Shown here one piece after another: positions 1-9,042 of a DNA stretch of 64,000 nucleotides. Source of the DNA: Paenibacillus lentus (GTDB lineage Bacteria > Bacillota > Bacilli > Paenibacillales > Paenibacillaceae); assembly GCF_003931855.1 (NCBI RefSeq), contig NZ_CP034248.1, forward strand, positions 3,534,001-3,598,000. The letters are read 5' to 3'. The position numbers were made by a program, and so were the translations under genes. Below the pieces are notes generated by a model, which was not told the origin of the DNA, made no database searches, and worked only from the letters and a program-made list of their open reading frames with translations. How positions within the stretch are numbered: the stretch's first letter is position 1; each line of letters opens with the position of its first letter.

Positions 1-326
1 CAGTGGAGAAGATCGCCTTTATGATCGACCAATCCCATAACATCGAGCAGAAAATTCCGGCCATGATTCGCTCTGTGCTGAACGTACAGACCCAATATGC
101 CAAAGCGCTGCTGATCAATCACGAAGAGGTGGCGGAAGCGGCAGAGCGCGGGGATGTTCTGGGTGCAGAGGATGCAGTGCGGCGAGCATTCGAGTTCGAC
201 GTTACCCCGCTGCTTCATGCGGTGCGCGAGGAGAAGGGATTGCCGATTGATCCGATGAAGGCTTATCAAGCTTCCAATTATGCGACTGAGATTTTAGCCC
301 GGGGGAAAGGCGGGGCAAGCTGGTAA
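1..326 (+). CDS. rhaI: L-rhamnose isomerase, C-terminal fragment (cut by window edge)
   Basis: The frame is open at the left edge, so only about the last 107 residues are seen; the GTG at position 3 is an internal valine codon, not a start. The residues from EKIAFMIDQSHNIEQK through the end (DPMKAYQASNYATEILARG) match my memory of the C-terminus of the RhaI/YulE-type L-rhamnose isomerase, which converts L-rhamnose to L-rhamnulose with a divalent metal in the cytosol. SHNIEQK is a conserved segment near the active site of the family. A DeoR-type regulator and lutABC follow on the same strand, which fits a rhamnose locus. Identification rests on family recognition; the upstream genes (kinase, aldolase) are outside the window. 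Confidence 0.85.
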   Translation, partial: VEKIAFMIDQSHNIEQKIPAMIRSVLNVQTQYAKALLINHEEVAEAAERGDVLGAEDAVRRAFEFDVTPLLHAVREEKGLPIDPMKAYQASNYATEILARGKGGASW

Positions 327-413
327 TACGTTGTCCATTATATAGTAAGTTCTAGAATCATATGGCTAATGTGGTAGTCGATGAAGAGAAGAAGAGATGG
401 AGTGAAGCAAGAA

Positions 414-1178
414 ATGCTAGTAGCAGAACGCTATGAATTTATCGTACAAATGATCAATGAAAAGGGAAGCATGCGCGTATCCGAGCTTAGTGAGCTTTGC
501 CGTGTGACTGAGGAGACGATCCGCCGCGATTTGGATCGCTTGGAGCAAGCGGGCCGAATTCGCCGCTCTCATGGTGGGGCAGTAAGCATCAAGCCCAAGG
601 GAGATGCGCCCGAAATTCCGTATGCGGAGCGCGAAATTATGCATCCCGAGCAGAAAATGCGGATTGCAGATGAAGCGGTTAAGCGGATTCAGCCGACAGA
701 GCGCATCCTGTTGGATGCGAGCACAACGGCCTGGTATATGGCGTCCAAGCTTCCCGACATTCCGCTTACCGTACTCACCAATTCAATACGCGTCGCTACA
801 GAGCTTAGCCATAAGGAGAAGATTGAAGTAATCTCTACGGGCGGGCTGCTGGCGAATCGATCCTTATCGTTTGTGGGCCCGCTCGCTGAGCGGTCGCTTG
901 AGTCCTATTTTGTAGATAAGATGTTCCTTTCCTGTAAAGGGGTTCATCTCGAGCGCGGGGTCAGTGAGTCTAATGAATTGCAGGCCCGCATTAAGCAAAA
1001 GATGGTGGCGATTGCAGATCAAGTGATCCTGCTAGCCGATGCGAGCAAATTCGGACAACAGGGCTTCACCCATGTCTTGAGCCTCGAACAGGTAAGTGAG
1101 GTCATTACGGATGATGGTATTTCGGAGGAAACGCTGGCCGCCTTATCCGATCGATCCATTTCTGTAACGGTCGTTTGA
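414..1178 (+). CDS. DeoR family transcriptional regulator
   Basis: A typical 254-residue DeoR repressor: an N-terminal winged HTH (ERYEFIVQMINEKGSMRVSE, then TEETIRRDLDRLEQAGRIRRSHGG) and a C-terminal sugar-phosphate-sensing domain of the ribose-5-phosphate-isomerase fold (ILLDASTTAWYMA, VLTNS, DKMFLSCKGV). I chose ATG 414 over the in-frame ATG at 381 because GGAGTGA sits at 399-405 with good spacing and the resulting length is normal for the family. Its place between rhaI and lutABC suggests a local regulator of rhamnose and lactate use, analogous to YulB/RhaR of Bacillus subtilis. That specificity is an inference. The effector in such systems is usually a phosphorylated sugar intermediate. 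Confidence 0.85.
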   Translation: MLVAERYEFIVQMINEKGSMRVSELSELCRVTEETIRRDLDRLEQAGRIRRSHGGAVSIKPKGDAPEIPYAEREIMHPEQKMRIADEAVKRIQPTERILLDASTTAWYMASKLPDIPLTVLTNSIRVATELSHKEKIEVISTGGLLANRSLSFVGPLAERSLESYFVDKMFLSCKGVHLERGVSESNELQARIKQKMVAIADQVILLADASKFGQQGFTHVLSLEQVSEVITDDGISEETLAALSDRSISVTVV

Positions 1179-1223
1179 TAACTGTTATTGATATTCAATC
1201 GGCTCTAGGAAGAGAGGTTTGCC

Positions 1224-1952
1224 ATGAAAGTATCCTTATTTATTACTTGCTTGAGCGATGTCATATATCCGCAGGTTGGTGAAGCGATCGTTCGCATACT
1301 TGCGCGGTACGGGGTACAGGTTGATTTTCCCAAAACGCAAACATGCTGCGGCCAGCCTTCCTATAATAGCGGCTATTGGGAGGAAACGCGAACTGCCGCT
1401 AGGACATTGCTGCAAGCTTTTGAGGACAGCGATTTCGTTGTATCTCCGTCGGGCTCCTGCACATACATGATTCATCATTACAGCGAGCTGTTTAAAGATG
1501 AGCCGGTATGGCTGGGAAAAGCGCAGCGTCTGCAGGAGAAGACCTACGAGTTTACGCAGTTCCTCGTTCAGGTGCTGGGGATCACCGATGTTGGTGCCAG
1601 TTTCCCGCATAAGGTCACGTATCATCCTTCGTGCCACGGCAGCAGGCTGCTCGGGGTAAAAGAAGAACCCGTGCAGCTCCTCAGCAACGTGAAGGATTTG
1701 CAGTTCGTGCCGCTTCCATTTGCCGAGGATTGCTGTGGGTTCGGGGGTACGTTCGCGATCAAGATGTCAGACATCTCCGGCGCTATGGTCACCGAAAAGG
1801 TTGATCACGTGAAGGAGAGCGAGGCCGAGGTGCTCGTCGGACTAGATATGGCGTGCCTGATGAACATCGCAGGGAATTTGCGGTATCGCAACGAACCGGT
1901 GCGGGTGATGCATTTAGCTGAACTGCTCTATGAAGGGATGCGGGTGAAATGA
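1224..1952 (+). CDS. lutA: LutA, lactate utilization Fe-S protein
   Basis: A 242-residue protein with the two CCG-type cysteine clusters of the LutA/GlpC-like family: TCCGQP near residues 40-44 and DCCGFGG near 169-174, plus single conserved cysteines near 9 and 137. LutA, LutB and LutC together form an iron-sulfur L-lactate oxidising system that delivers electrons to the respiratory chain. The start ATG follows an AGGAAGAGAGG ribosome site at 1207-1217. The stop overlaps the lutB start in ATGA, indicating translational coupling. In B. subtilis the operon is under a GntR repressor and SinR; here a DeoR gene is the nearest regulator. Confidence 0.93.
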   Translation: MKVSLFITCLSDVIYPQVGEAIVRILARYGVQVDFPKTQTCCGQPSYNSGYWEETRTAARTLLQAFEDSDFVVSPSGSCTYMIHHYSELFKDEPVWLGKAQRLQEKTYEFTQFLVQVLGITDVGASFPHKVTYHPSCHGSRLLGVKEEPVQLLSNVKDLQFVPLPFAEDCCGFGGTFAIKMSDISGAMVTEKVDHVKESEAEVLVGLDMACLMNIAGNLRYRNEPVRVMHLAELLYEGMRVK

Positions 1953-3514
1953 GTGCAAAGAATCCAATGGCCGTCGATGTAAAAGCAAGAGCTGAATTGT
2001 CCTTGAACGATGACTTCCTGCGTAAGGCGGTGCGTTTTACGACGGAGCGGCTGAGAAACGGCAAGCTGAATGCCGCTGAGGAGATGGGCAACTGGGAGGC
2101 GTGGCGTGAAAGAGGCCGTGAAATCCGCCTGCATACGATAGCCAACCTGGACTATTATTTGAATTTATTCGTAGAAAACGCCCGGTCGAACGGGGTGCAC
2201 ATCCACTTTGCAGACGACGCTGCCGAGGCCGTGGATATTTCCCTGAAGATCGCAAAGCGCAAGCAGGTGAAAACCGTCGTGAAATCAAAATCAATGGTCA
2301 CGGAGGAGCTGCATTTAAACGAGGCGTTAGCGGAGGAAGGCATCGAAGCCATCGAGACGGATCTGGGCGAATATATTATTCAGCTGGCCGGAGAAGGGCC
2401 ATCCCATATCGTTATACCGGCGATTCATAAGAACCGATATCAGATTGCTGAGCTGCTATCCAAAGAAGCCGGCGAGCCTTTGGCAGCCGACACGCCGGTG
2501 CTTGCGGGCTTCGTGCGCAAGAAGCTGCGCGAAATGTTTTTGGAAGCCGATATCGGCATTACCGGATGCAACTTTGCGATTGCCGAGACGGGCTCCATGG
2601 TGCTCTTCGAGAATGAAGGCAATGCGCGCATGGTGTCTACGGTGCCAAAGACGCAAATTACGTTTATGGGCATGGAACGGATTATCCCTTCTTTCGCAGA
2701 TTTGGAAGTCATGGCTACCCTGCTGCCTCGCTCGGCTACCGGACAGAAGCTGACGATGTATATGTCAGGCATAACAGGGCCGCGCAAGCCACAGGATGCG
2801 GACGGTCCTGATGAAATGCATATTATTATCGTAGATAACGGGCGCTCTTTGCAGCTTGGCGATCCTGAATTCCAGGAGCTGCTCCACTGTATTCGCTGCG
2901 GCGCCTGTCTTAATGCGTGCCCTGTATATCGGCACATTGGGGGCCATGCTTACGGGGGCACTTACAGCGGCCCGATTGGCGCCGTTCTGACCCCCGCTCT
3001 CAATGGCAACGTCAACGAGTGGAATGACATTGCTAGTGCATCGAGTCTTTGCGGGGCGTGCTATGAAGCCTGTCCCGTTAAAATTCCATTGCATGACATG
3101 CTTGTCTCTCTACGTAGGCGCAAGGTTGAGCAGGGGCAGGGAAATAGATTGGAAACTGCCGGGATGAAGGGCTTTGCCGCGATCGTCGGGAATTCCAAAC
3201 GGTTTGTGGCAGCTGTGAAGGTAGCGCAAATCGGACAGAAGACTGTTGTCCGGGAAGGCGGCATACCGTTGAAGCTTGGGCCGCTCAGAGGATGGAACAG
3301 CTACCGTATTGCTCCTGCTATTGCCAAGCGCACCTTTCGGCAGCGCTGGGCTGAGTTGGAGCAGGAGCTGAAGGAATTCAGCGGGGTTCATGCTGCTCAC
3401 GTTTTCAAAACAGCCGACAATACAGGATCATCGAGCGTAATAGATCCGGCTATTCGTGCACGGATGGAGAGCATCATCCAGCGGAGACAGATGGGAGGAG
3501 AGCATGCTGAATAG
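1949..3514 (+). CDS. lutB: LutB, lactate utilization ferredoxin-type protein
   Basis: A 521-residue protein, somewhat longer than B. subtilis LutB (about 480). An N-terminal LUD-type domain covers roughly residues 70-300 (segments such as ITGCNFAIAETGS), followed by two 4Fe-4S ferredoxin motifs: CIRCGACLNACP at 314-325 and SLCGACYEACP at about 367-376. The tail after residue 385 is the helical C-terminal region of the family. It is the central electron-carrying subunit of the LutABC lactate oxidation complex. The start overlaps lutA by 4 bases, and the end overlaps lutC by 11 bases. All key cysteines are present. Confidence 0.93.
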   Translation: MSAKNPMAVDVKARAELSLNDDFLRKAVRFTTERLRNGKLNAAEEMGNWEAWRERGREIRLHTIANLDYYLNLFVENARSNGVHIHFADDAAEAVDISLKIAKRKQVKTVVKSKSMVTEELHLNEALAEEGIEAIETDLGEYIIQLAGEGPSHIVIPAIHKNRYQIAELLSKEAGEPLAADTPVLAGFVRKKLREMFLEADIGITGCNFAIAETGSMVLFENEGNARMVSTVPKTQITFMGMERIIPSFADLEVMATLLPRSATGQKLTMYMSGITGPRKPQDADGPDEMHIIIVDNGRSLQLGDPEFQELLHCIRCGACLNACPVYRHIGGHAYGGTYSGPIGAVLTPALNGNVNEWNDIASASSLCGACYEACPVKIPLHDMLVSLRRRKVEQGQGNRLETAGMKGFAAIVGNSKRFVAAVKVAQIGQKTVVREGGIPLKLGPLRGWNSYRIAPAIAKRTFRQRWAELEQELKEFSGVHAAHVFKTADNTGSSSVIDPAIRARMESIIQRRQMGGEHAE

Positions 3515-4265
3515 TTCTCATGAACATGACCAGGACGACTGGCTGGACAGAATGGAGACGGAGTCAAGAACGAAGCAAAAGCAGTTTATAAGTCGGATTG
3601 CAGCTCGGTTAAAGCGGCCGCGAATGATAGAGGCTCCGACTCATCCATTTCGAGGAGCGCCGGAATTCTGGAAGTCCTTCCAGTGGAGTGAGCAGGAACG
3701 CATTAAGCAGTTCACGCAAAATTTCATTAGCGTAGGAGGCCATGTTGTCCACTTAGCCTCCATGGAGGAGGTAAGTGCTTTTATCGTAGACAAAGCTCGC
3801 GAACTTCAGGCAAAATATCTCGTCAGACAAAACGAGCCTGATCTAGACGAGCTTCATCTGGACTCGAAGCTCTCGGATGCGAAGGTTACCGTATGGAATT
3901 CTAATAATGAAACGCCATCCTATTGGAAGGAGCGCTCAGCGGAAGCTGACATCGGAATCGTTATTGCCGATCAAGCGGTTGCCTTTACGGGTTCTGTTGT
4001 TGTTACGTCTTCCCCACATAAAGGACGTTCGGTGAGTCTGCTTCCTACCGTTCTTATGATTATCATACCGGTGGAACGGCTCAAGACGAGGCTGGGTGAG
4101 GTATTGCTGCAATTCGATGAGCTTGACGCCGGCCAGCTGCCAGCGGGCATTCATTTTATATCTGGGCCAAGCCGCTCTTCAGATATTGAGAACGACCTGA
4201 CCATAGGCGTACATGGCCCCGGAATTGTGTATGCGCTCCTTGTCGGTTCCAACGATTTTGGATAG
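3504..4265 (+). CDS. lutC: LutC, lactate utilization protein (LUD domain)
   Basis: A 253-residue LutC/YkgG protein with the LUD (DUF162) domain in the C-terminal half, including the segment ADIGIVIADQAVAFTGSVVV and the final SGPSRSSDIENDLTIGVHGP. I place the start at ATG 3504, preceded by GGGAGGAG at 3493-3500, rather than at an upstream in-frame ATG at 3456 that lies deep inside lutB. It overlaps the end of lutB by 11 bases, so the three lut genes form one tightly coupled operon. It is the third component of the L-lactate oxidising iron-sulfur system; the exact catalytic role of each subunit is not settled in the literature I know. Confidence 0.92.
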   Translation: MLNSSHEHDQDDWLDRMETESRTKQKQFISRIAARLKRPRMIEAPTHPFRGAPEFWKSFQWSEQERIKQFTQNFISVGGHVVHLASMEEVSAFIVDKARELQAKYLVRQNEPDLDELHLDSKLSDAKVTVWNSNNETPSYWKERSAEADIGIVIADQAVAFTGSVVVTSSPHKGRSVSLLPTVLMIIIPVERLKTRLGEVLLQFDELDAGQLPAGIHFISGPSRSSDIENDLTIGVHGPGIVYALLVGSNDFG

Positions 4266-4410
4266 GGGAAGTGAAGGTTACCTGAATAATTCAGAGAAAT
4301 GAATAGTAGGATCTTGATTACGTGGCGCGGATTTTTCCGTATCCTACCTCTTCAATATTCAATTTCAATCCTATACGCTATAATATCCATAGAAACGAAG
4401 GGAGATAAAT

Positions 4411-5520
4411 ATGTTCGCTTTGATGGGTATTATTGCACTTATTCTTTACAGCTCGTTAGTATTTTATGTTAGTCGCAGCTGCTGGAGTTGGATGAGAGAA
4501 AAAACACCTTCCTGGTTCAAATACGTATACATAGGGCTCATTGTACTGCTGTCCACTTCTTTTATTTTAGGCAGAATAGGTGAGGACTTGGTCATGTTCC
4601 AGATTCTCGGTGCATACTGGATGGCCGTATTTTGTTTGCTCTTCCTTGTTCTACCGGTGGTCCATGTCAGCTTATGGCTGCTGCGTCTAACCAAGCTATC
4701 GCGCTCCACGGCGAAAAAGGGGGCGGGGCTAGTGGTGCTGGGAACGTTATTAACAGCTATCGCTTACGGCACTTTTAACGCCTACAGTCCAGTTGTTCGT
4801 GAGTATCGCGTGGAAATTCAGAAGCCTGCTCCAGCAGCAGTAGAGCAATTGAACATCGTTATGGCGGCAGATATGCACTTTGGACAGTTATCGGGGAGGC
4901 AGCATGCGGAGAGGCTCGTAGAGCAAATTAATGCCCTAGAACCCGACATCGTATTATTTCCGGGCGATATCGTGGATGACGATCTTCGTCCGTACGAGGA
5001 AAAAGGAATCGATCATATTTTGAGCAGCATCTCGGCTAGGTATGGTGTATATGCGGCTTTAGGCAACCATGATCGCTACCGCGGGCAGATGGATCATTTT
5101 ATCAATGTTCTTGAACAGGGCAATATGACCGTTTTGTATGATGAGGCCATTATGATTAACGATAGCTTCACACTTATTGGCCGTAAGGACCGGATTGATC
5201 GAGAACGGGCTCCACTAAGCAAGCTAATGGAGGGAATTGATAACTCTAAACCGCTTATCCTTCTTGACCATCAGCCCTATGATCTGGATATCGCCGAGCA
5301 GGAGGGGATCGACCTAATGCTGTCGGGGCATACCCATCGCGGGCAGATCGCCCCGGCACATCTCATTACCGGACTGTTGTTTGAGAATGACTGGGGCCAT
5401 GTGCAGAAGGGCTCCATGCATTCCATTGTAACGTCCGGATTCGGCTTCTGGGGGCCTCCCATCCGTATTGGCAGTCGATCGGAAATCGTGCAAATTCATG
5501 TTACGTTTAGTGAAGAATAA
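4411..5520 (+). CDS. Membrane-anchored metallophosphoesterase
   Basis: A 369-residue calcineurin-like phosphoesterase. Four hydrophobic helices fill the first 130 residues, then the catalytic domain carries the family's metal-binding blocks in order: ADMHFG (about 152-157), GDIVDDD (about 185), GNHDRY (about 219), and SGHTHRGQ (about 308-315). All metal ligands of the Asp-x-His, Gly-Asp, Gly-Asn-His-Asp and Gly-His-x-His motifs are present, so it is probably active. It resembles YkuE/YaeI-type enzymes with an added multi-helix membrane anchor. The substrate cannot be told from sequence. It stands alone between lutC and an Rrf2 gene, has an AGGGAG ribosome site, and is followed by a clear terminator. 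Confidence 0.88.
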   Translation: MFALMGIIALILYSSLVFYVSRSCWSWMREKTPSWFKYVYIGLIVLLSTSFILGRIGEDLVMFQILGAYWMAVFCLLFLVLPVVHVSLWLLRLTKLSRSTAKKGAGLVVLGTLLTAIAYGTFNAYSPVVREYRVEIQKPAPAAVEQLNIVMAADMHFGQLSGRQHAERLVEQINALEPDIVLFPGDIVDDDLRPYEEKGIDHILSSISARYGVYAALGNHDRYRGQMDHFINVLEQGNMTVLYDEAIMINDSFTLIGRKDRIDRERAPLSKLMEGIDNSKPLILLDHQPYDLDIAEQEGIDLMLSGHTHRGQIAPAHLITGLLFENDWGHVQKGSMHSIVTSGFGFWGPPIRIGSRSEIVQIHVTFSEE

Positions 5521-5562
5521 ACCAAAAAATTGCCAAACTTTCGTTGGCAGCGACTAGAGCGA

Positions 5563-5587
5563 GAGACCGTGGACGGTCTCTTTTTTT
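5563..5587 (+). terminator. Rho-independent terminator of the metallophosphoesterase gene
   Basis: A perfect 8-bp stem (GAGACCGT pairing with ACGGTCTC, 2-base loop GG) is followed directly by seven T residues. It lies 43 bases after the stop at 5520. Confidence 0.92.
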
Positions 5588-5683
5588 ATGAAATGTACTT
5601 GTAATGATTACTGAATCACATAGCTTTCATAAACTTAGGTTTACTTGCTATAAAAAATAAAGTATATTGTTTTAAGTATGGAT

Positions 5684-5708
5684 AACATGGACAATGATTG
5701 TCCATGTT
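5684..5708. promoter_or_regulatory. 25-bp perfect palindrome, likely Rrf2 operator
   Basis: The 12-base arm AACATGGACAAT is followed by one G and then by its exact reverse complement. It sits 54 bases upstream of the Rrf2 start codon in otherwise AT-rich DNA. Rrf2 regulators bind dyads of about this size, and autoregulation from the leader is common, so it is the obvious operator candidate for the Rrf2-oxidoreductase operon. There is no T-tract after it, which argues against a terminator. Confidence 0.65.
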
Positions 5709-5761
5709 GTTTAATACAATAGTAGGTTGTTAAGAGAAAGACAAAGGCGTGAGACGTACTT

Positions 5762-6244
5762 ATGCATATGAAAACAGGCGTTGAACAATCCGTATATGCA
5801 ATTTTCCTGTTAAGCCTTCTGCCGGACAAAGCGGTACTGCCAGGGGAAGCGATTAGTCAGCAATTGGGAGCCTCAGCCACTTATTTTCAAAAATTGTTGA
5901 GAAAACTGGTCAGCGCGGATCTTATCACATCCGTACCTGGTGCAAAAGGTGGCTTCAGGCTGAAGAAGAAGCTAGAGGAAATTCGAATTTATGATGTGTA
6001 TGTTGCTATAGAAGGGCAGCAGACGCTATATTCCTCCAGCGGCATTTTGAACGATATGCTTGAATTGCAAGCGGAGGATCAATGCTGCCTACTAGCTAAT
6101 TTGATGCAAGAGGCGGAGACGGCTTGGAAGTCCGTATTAAAGCGAGAAACCATCGCTTATTTAGCCGAAGAAATGCAGGAAGAGCGTTTTAAGAGTAAGC
6201 TAGAATGTTTACAAGCCTGGGTTAAGGAAAAAATGGTTTTATAG
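5762..6244 (+). CDS. Rrf2 family transcriptional regulator
   Basis: A 160-residue Rrf2 protein with the N-terminal winged HTH of the family ([13 protein letters not shown], then [20 protein letters not shown] and PGAKGGFRL). The C-terminal half contains only a CC pair (about residue 100) rather than the three spaced cysteines of Fe-S-binding IscR or NsrR, so redox sensing through a disulfide is possible but a cluster is unlikely. It resembles the YwnA group. ATG 5768 is an alternative start two codons on. The next gene starts 35 bases later, suggesting a two-gene operon. The 25-bp palindrome upstream is its probable target. Confidence 0.87.
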   Translation: MHMKTGVEQSVYAIFLLSLLPDKAVLPGEAISQQLGASATYFQKLLRKLVSADLITSVPGAKGGFRLKKKLEEIRIYDVYVAIEGQQTLYSSSGILNDMLELQAEDQCCLLANLMQEAETAWKSVLKRETIAYLAEEMQEERFKSKLECLQAWVKEKMVL

Positions 6245-6279
6245 CAATAGCTTCATTACATGCGAAGGAAGGAGATACT

Positions 6280-7299
6280 ATGAGCAATCATCATAAAAAA
6301 CTAAGTGAAATTTCATATTCGGTATTAGATCTTGTGCCGATTACTAAGGGAGGGTCACCTGCCGAGTCCTTTAAGAATAGTCTTGATTTGGCTCAGCATG
6401 CCGAGCAATGGGGCTATCACCGTTATTGGCTCGCCGAGCATCATAATATGCCTGGAATCGGGAGCTCGGCGACCTCCGTCGTGATCGGGTACATCGCTGG
6501 GGGGACAAGCAAAATTCGCGTTGGTTCCGGAGGGATTATGCTGCCGAACCATTCGCCTCTGGTCATTGCCGAGCAATTTGGTACGCTGGAAGCGATGTAC
6601 CCGGGGCGAATCGATCTAGGCTTAGGGAGAGCTCCGGGAAGCGATCAGAGTACTATGATGGCATTGCGCCGCGATCCGCGGGCAAATGGTCAAGAATTTC
6701 CCCAGCAGTTGCAGCAGCTGCGAAACTATTTTGACGAGAATTCACGGCATAATCGCGTGAGGGCAATACCTGGCGAAGGCCAGGACATACCAATCTGGCT
6801 GCTTGGCTCCAGCGGTTTCAGCTCCGCGTTAGCGGCGGAGCTGGGATTGCCGTTTGCGTTCGCCAGCCATTTTGCGCCTGAGTACACGGTTCCGGCGTTA
6901 ACGCAATATAGATCTCAGTTCCAGCCTTCCGAGGTTCTGGATAAACCGCTTGCGATGGCAGGGATCAATGTATTCGCGGCGGATACGACGGAAGAGGCGC
7001 ACTATCTGGCAACATCGTTTCAGCAGCAGTTCCTCAGCCTGATCCGTAACCATCCTGGCCAAATACCCCCGCCGGTTGAGAGCATGGAAGGGATTTGGAC
7101 GGAATATGAGAAGGCTTTAGTGATGAAGCAGCTCAAAGCGTCGATCATCGGCAACCCCGACGAGGTGAGAGCACAGCTTCAAGCTTTTCTGGATGAGACC
7201 GGGGCGGATGAGCTGATTATTAATACGACGATGTATGATCATAAAGCGCGCGTTCGTTCTTACGAGCTCGTTGCCGAAATTGCTGGCATGAAAGGTTAG
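6280..7299 (+). CDS. Luciferase-like flavin-dependent oxidoreductase (LLM class)
   Basis: A 339-residue enzyme of the MsnO8/YwcH-like branch of the bacterial luciferase family. Recognisable blocks are [14 protein letters not shown] (here [20 protein letters not shown]), [40 protein letters not shown] and the C-terminal [12 protein letters not shown]. Such enzymes are FMN-dependent monooxygenases or reductases, and the substrate here is unknown. It is preceded by a strong AAGGAAGGAGA ribosome site and lies 35 bases after the Rrf2 gene, so the regulator probably controls it in response to an electrophile or oxidant. That role is inference. Confidence 0.9.
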   Translation: MSNHHKKLSEISYSVLDLVPITKGGSPAESFKNSLDLAQHAEQWGYHRYWLAEHHNMPGIGSSATSVVIGYIAGGTSKIRVGSGGIMLPNHSPLVIAEQFGTLEAMYPGRIDLGLGRAPGSDQSTMMALRRDPRANGQEFPQQLQQLRNYFDENSRHNRVRAIPGEGQDIPIWLLGSSGFSSALAAELGLPFAFASHFAPEYTVPALTQYRSQFQPSEVLDKPLAMAGINVFAADTTEEAHYLATSFQQQFLSLIRNHPGQIPPPVESMEGIWTEYEKALVMKQLKASIIGNPDEVRAQLQAFLDETGADELIINTTMYDHKARVRSYELVAEIAGMKG

Positions 7300-7902
7300 T
7301 ATCGGAATTAATCCCTAAGTAAGGATTTCCTAACGCATCAATTGCTGTGTGGGCCAACTAGCCAGCACCGTACAAAACTCTAGCAATATTCCACAAGCAT
7401 CGTTCCGGCTTGATCATCTTGATCACCATTTGGTCAGCCGGAACGATTATATATTCTGCATTTTCTGCATTGTATTCCACGCACTTTAACGTGACACTTT
7501 ATCCCCAATTAAAAAGTCAATTCTACTCACACTTATCTCATGGCATTCAACCGCTGATTGACTAATATTTAGATAATAAAATCCGGTTCATGGATAGCTC
7601 ACCCTTGCAAACTGAATGATAATTTTTCCAGAATGAAATTCACTGGGTTTATTTTTCTTGCCTAATAATGAACTGAAATGATATAAACACCATTAATCAA
7701 GGTTATTACAAATATCTTAAATGCACCTAAGAAAGCAAGATATTATCTTTAGTAAACGTAATATTAGTTATGTAAACTAGATGATTGTGAAAAAGAGAAC
7801 ATTATCCACGCGCTTAAGCAGGAAATATATGATCGTTAATTATTTAATAGATTAAGAGGTTCCGAAAGGTTCAAACTCTTAGGGAGCCTCGACAATTTTC
7901 TT
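7300..7902. other. Intergenic region before the iron-uptake promoter
   Basis: I see no coding region in these 600 bases. There is one strong hairpin at 7399-7447: the arm ATCGTTCCGGCT is matched by its exact reverse complement AGCCGGAACGAT across a 25-base loop. It is followed by a mixed AT sequence, not a T-run, so it is an imperfect terminator candidate for the oxidoreductase gene. The rest is AT-rich and shows no structure I can name. Confidence 0.5.
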
Positions 7903-7931
7903 TTGACTTACCAAGAATTCGGAGATATAAT
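7903..7931 (+). promoter_or_regulatory. Sigma-A promoter of the siderophore uptake operon
   Basis: TTGACT at 7903-7908 and a perfect TATAAT at 7926-7931 are separated by exactly 17 bases, a near-consensus vegetative promoter. Predicted transcription start is near 7938. Confidence 0.88.
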
Positions 7932-7948
7932 AGCTATCAGATCAGAAA

Positions 7949-7963
7949 TGATAATCATTATCA
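7949..7963. promoter_or_regulatory. Fur box
   Basis: TGATAATCATTATCA is the perfect 7-1-7 inverted repeat that defines the Bacillus Fur site. It begins about 11 bases after the predicted transcription start, so bound Fur-Fe would block the promoter. It explains iron-dependent repression of the following two genes. Confidence 0.95.
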
Positions 7964-8019
7964 ATTAGATGATGGTGCTTATTCTATGACTATTAACTGA
8001 ATTTTAGGGGGACATATTG

Positions 8020-9042
8020 ATGCACAAGAGGTTATTGAGCGTTCTGATGGTTATTGTTGTTATTCTGGTTCTGGCCGGTTGTGGGACCAACCAGGCTGAA
8101 AACCCTTCCGCGAATAGCAGCCCAATCGGCAATACTGCTGGCTCAAATACTAACAGCGAATCCGCTGGCGAGCCGATTATACTGAAAGACGCCAAAGGCG
8201 AGCTAAAACTGGATAAGCCAGCACAGAGGGTTGTCGTGTTGGAGTGGACATACACCGAAGATATTATTGCGCTTGGCATGCAGCCAGTGGGGAATGCCGA
8301 TAACGAGAACTACAAGCTTTATGTGACTTCCGAAGCCCCGCTCGATGAGAGCGTAACGGATGTAGGTTTACGCGCTGAGCCAAATTTGGAGACAATCGCT
8401 GCGTTGCAACCGGATTTGATTATTGGAAATACAAGAAGTCACGAAGCGATTTATGAACAATTGCAAGGTATTGCCCCGACACTGATTTTCGACTTGTATC
8501 CGCAAGAAGGTGAAGGCGATCAGTACATGATCATGGAGGATACTTTTAAAACAATTGCCGCAGCCGTAGGAAAAACAGCCGAAGCTGAAAAGGTTCTTGC
8601 GGACCTGGATGCACATTACGCAGAGGCAAAAGAGAAGTTGGCCGCAGCAGGCAAAGATGGCTTCAATTACGTGTTGACACAAGCCTACAGCTACCAGAAT
8701 GCGGCAACTTTGCGACTTTTTACGAATAACTCATTAGCTGTACAAACGCTGGAGCGGATTGGTATGAAAAATGACTGGACGCCTGAGAAATTCGAGCATT
8801 TTGGATTCAGCTCATCGACAGTTGAGGCGTTGCCGGCAGTTCAGGATACGAATCTGATTTACATCGTTCAGGAAGATGATGATATTTTCTCGAATGAGCT
8901 CAAAGATAATTCCGTATGGAATGGCCTAACCTTTGTCAAGGAGAATCGTACATTCGCATTGGACAGTACAACATGGGTGTTTGGCGGTCCGATCTCCTCC
9001 AAAGTGCTGGTGGATGAAGTTGTATCAACGCTAACGAAATGA
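8020..9042 (+). CDS. Ferric-siderophore ABC transporter substrate-binding lipoprotein
   Basis: A 340-residue lipoprotein with a signal peptide ending in the lipobox LAGC (Cys near residue 20 after a VIVVILV core), a low-complexity Asn/Ser linker, and a periplasmic-binding-protein type III fold of the FecB/FhuD group (RVVVLEWTYTEDIIALGMQPVG, NLETIAALQPDLIIG). It resembles YfmC-type ferric citrate binding proteins; the ligand is not determinable. I start at ATG 8020, with AGGGGGA at 8006-8012, not at the TTG one codon earlier. It is controlled by the Fur box upstream and overlaps the permease gene in ATGA. Confidence 0.92.
   Translation: MHKRLLSVLMVIVVILVLAGCGTNQAENPSANSSPIGNTAGSNTNSESAGEPIILKDAKGELKLDKPAQRVVVLEWTYTEDIIALGMQPVGNADNENYKLYVTSEAPLDESVTDVGLRAEPNLETIAALQPDLIIGNTRSHEAIYEQLQGIAPTLIFDLYPQEGEGDQYMIMEDTFKTIAAAVGKTAEAEKVLADLDAHYAEAKEKLAAAGKDGFNYVLTQAYSYQNAATLRLFTNNSLAVQTLERIGMKNDWTPEKFEHFGFSSSTVEALPAVQDTNLIYIVQEDDDIFSNELKDNSVWNGLTFVKENRTFALDSTTWVFGGPISSKVLVDEVVSTLTK

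Noticed and set aside
1236..1637. Minus-strand frame of 133 codons in lutA
   Set aside because: Shadow of lutA, whose cysteine motifs and coupling to lutB are clear.
7399..7447. Hairpin after the luciferase-like gene as a riboswitch
   Set aside because: A simple long stem with no conserved aptamer elements and no gene directly downstream.
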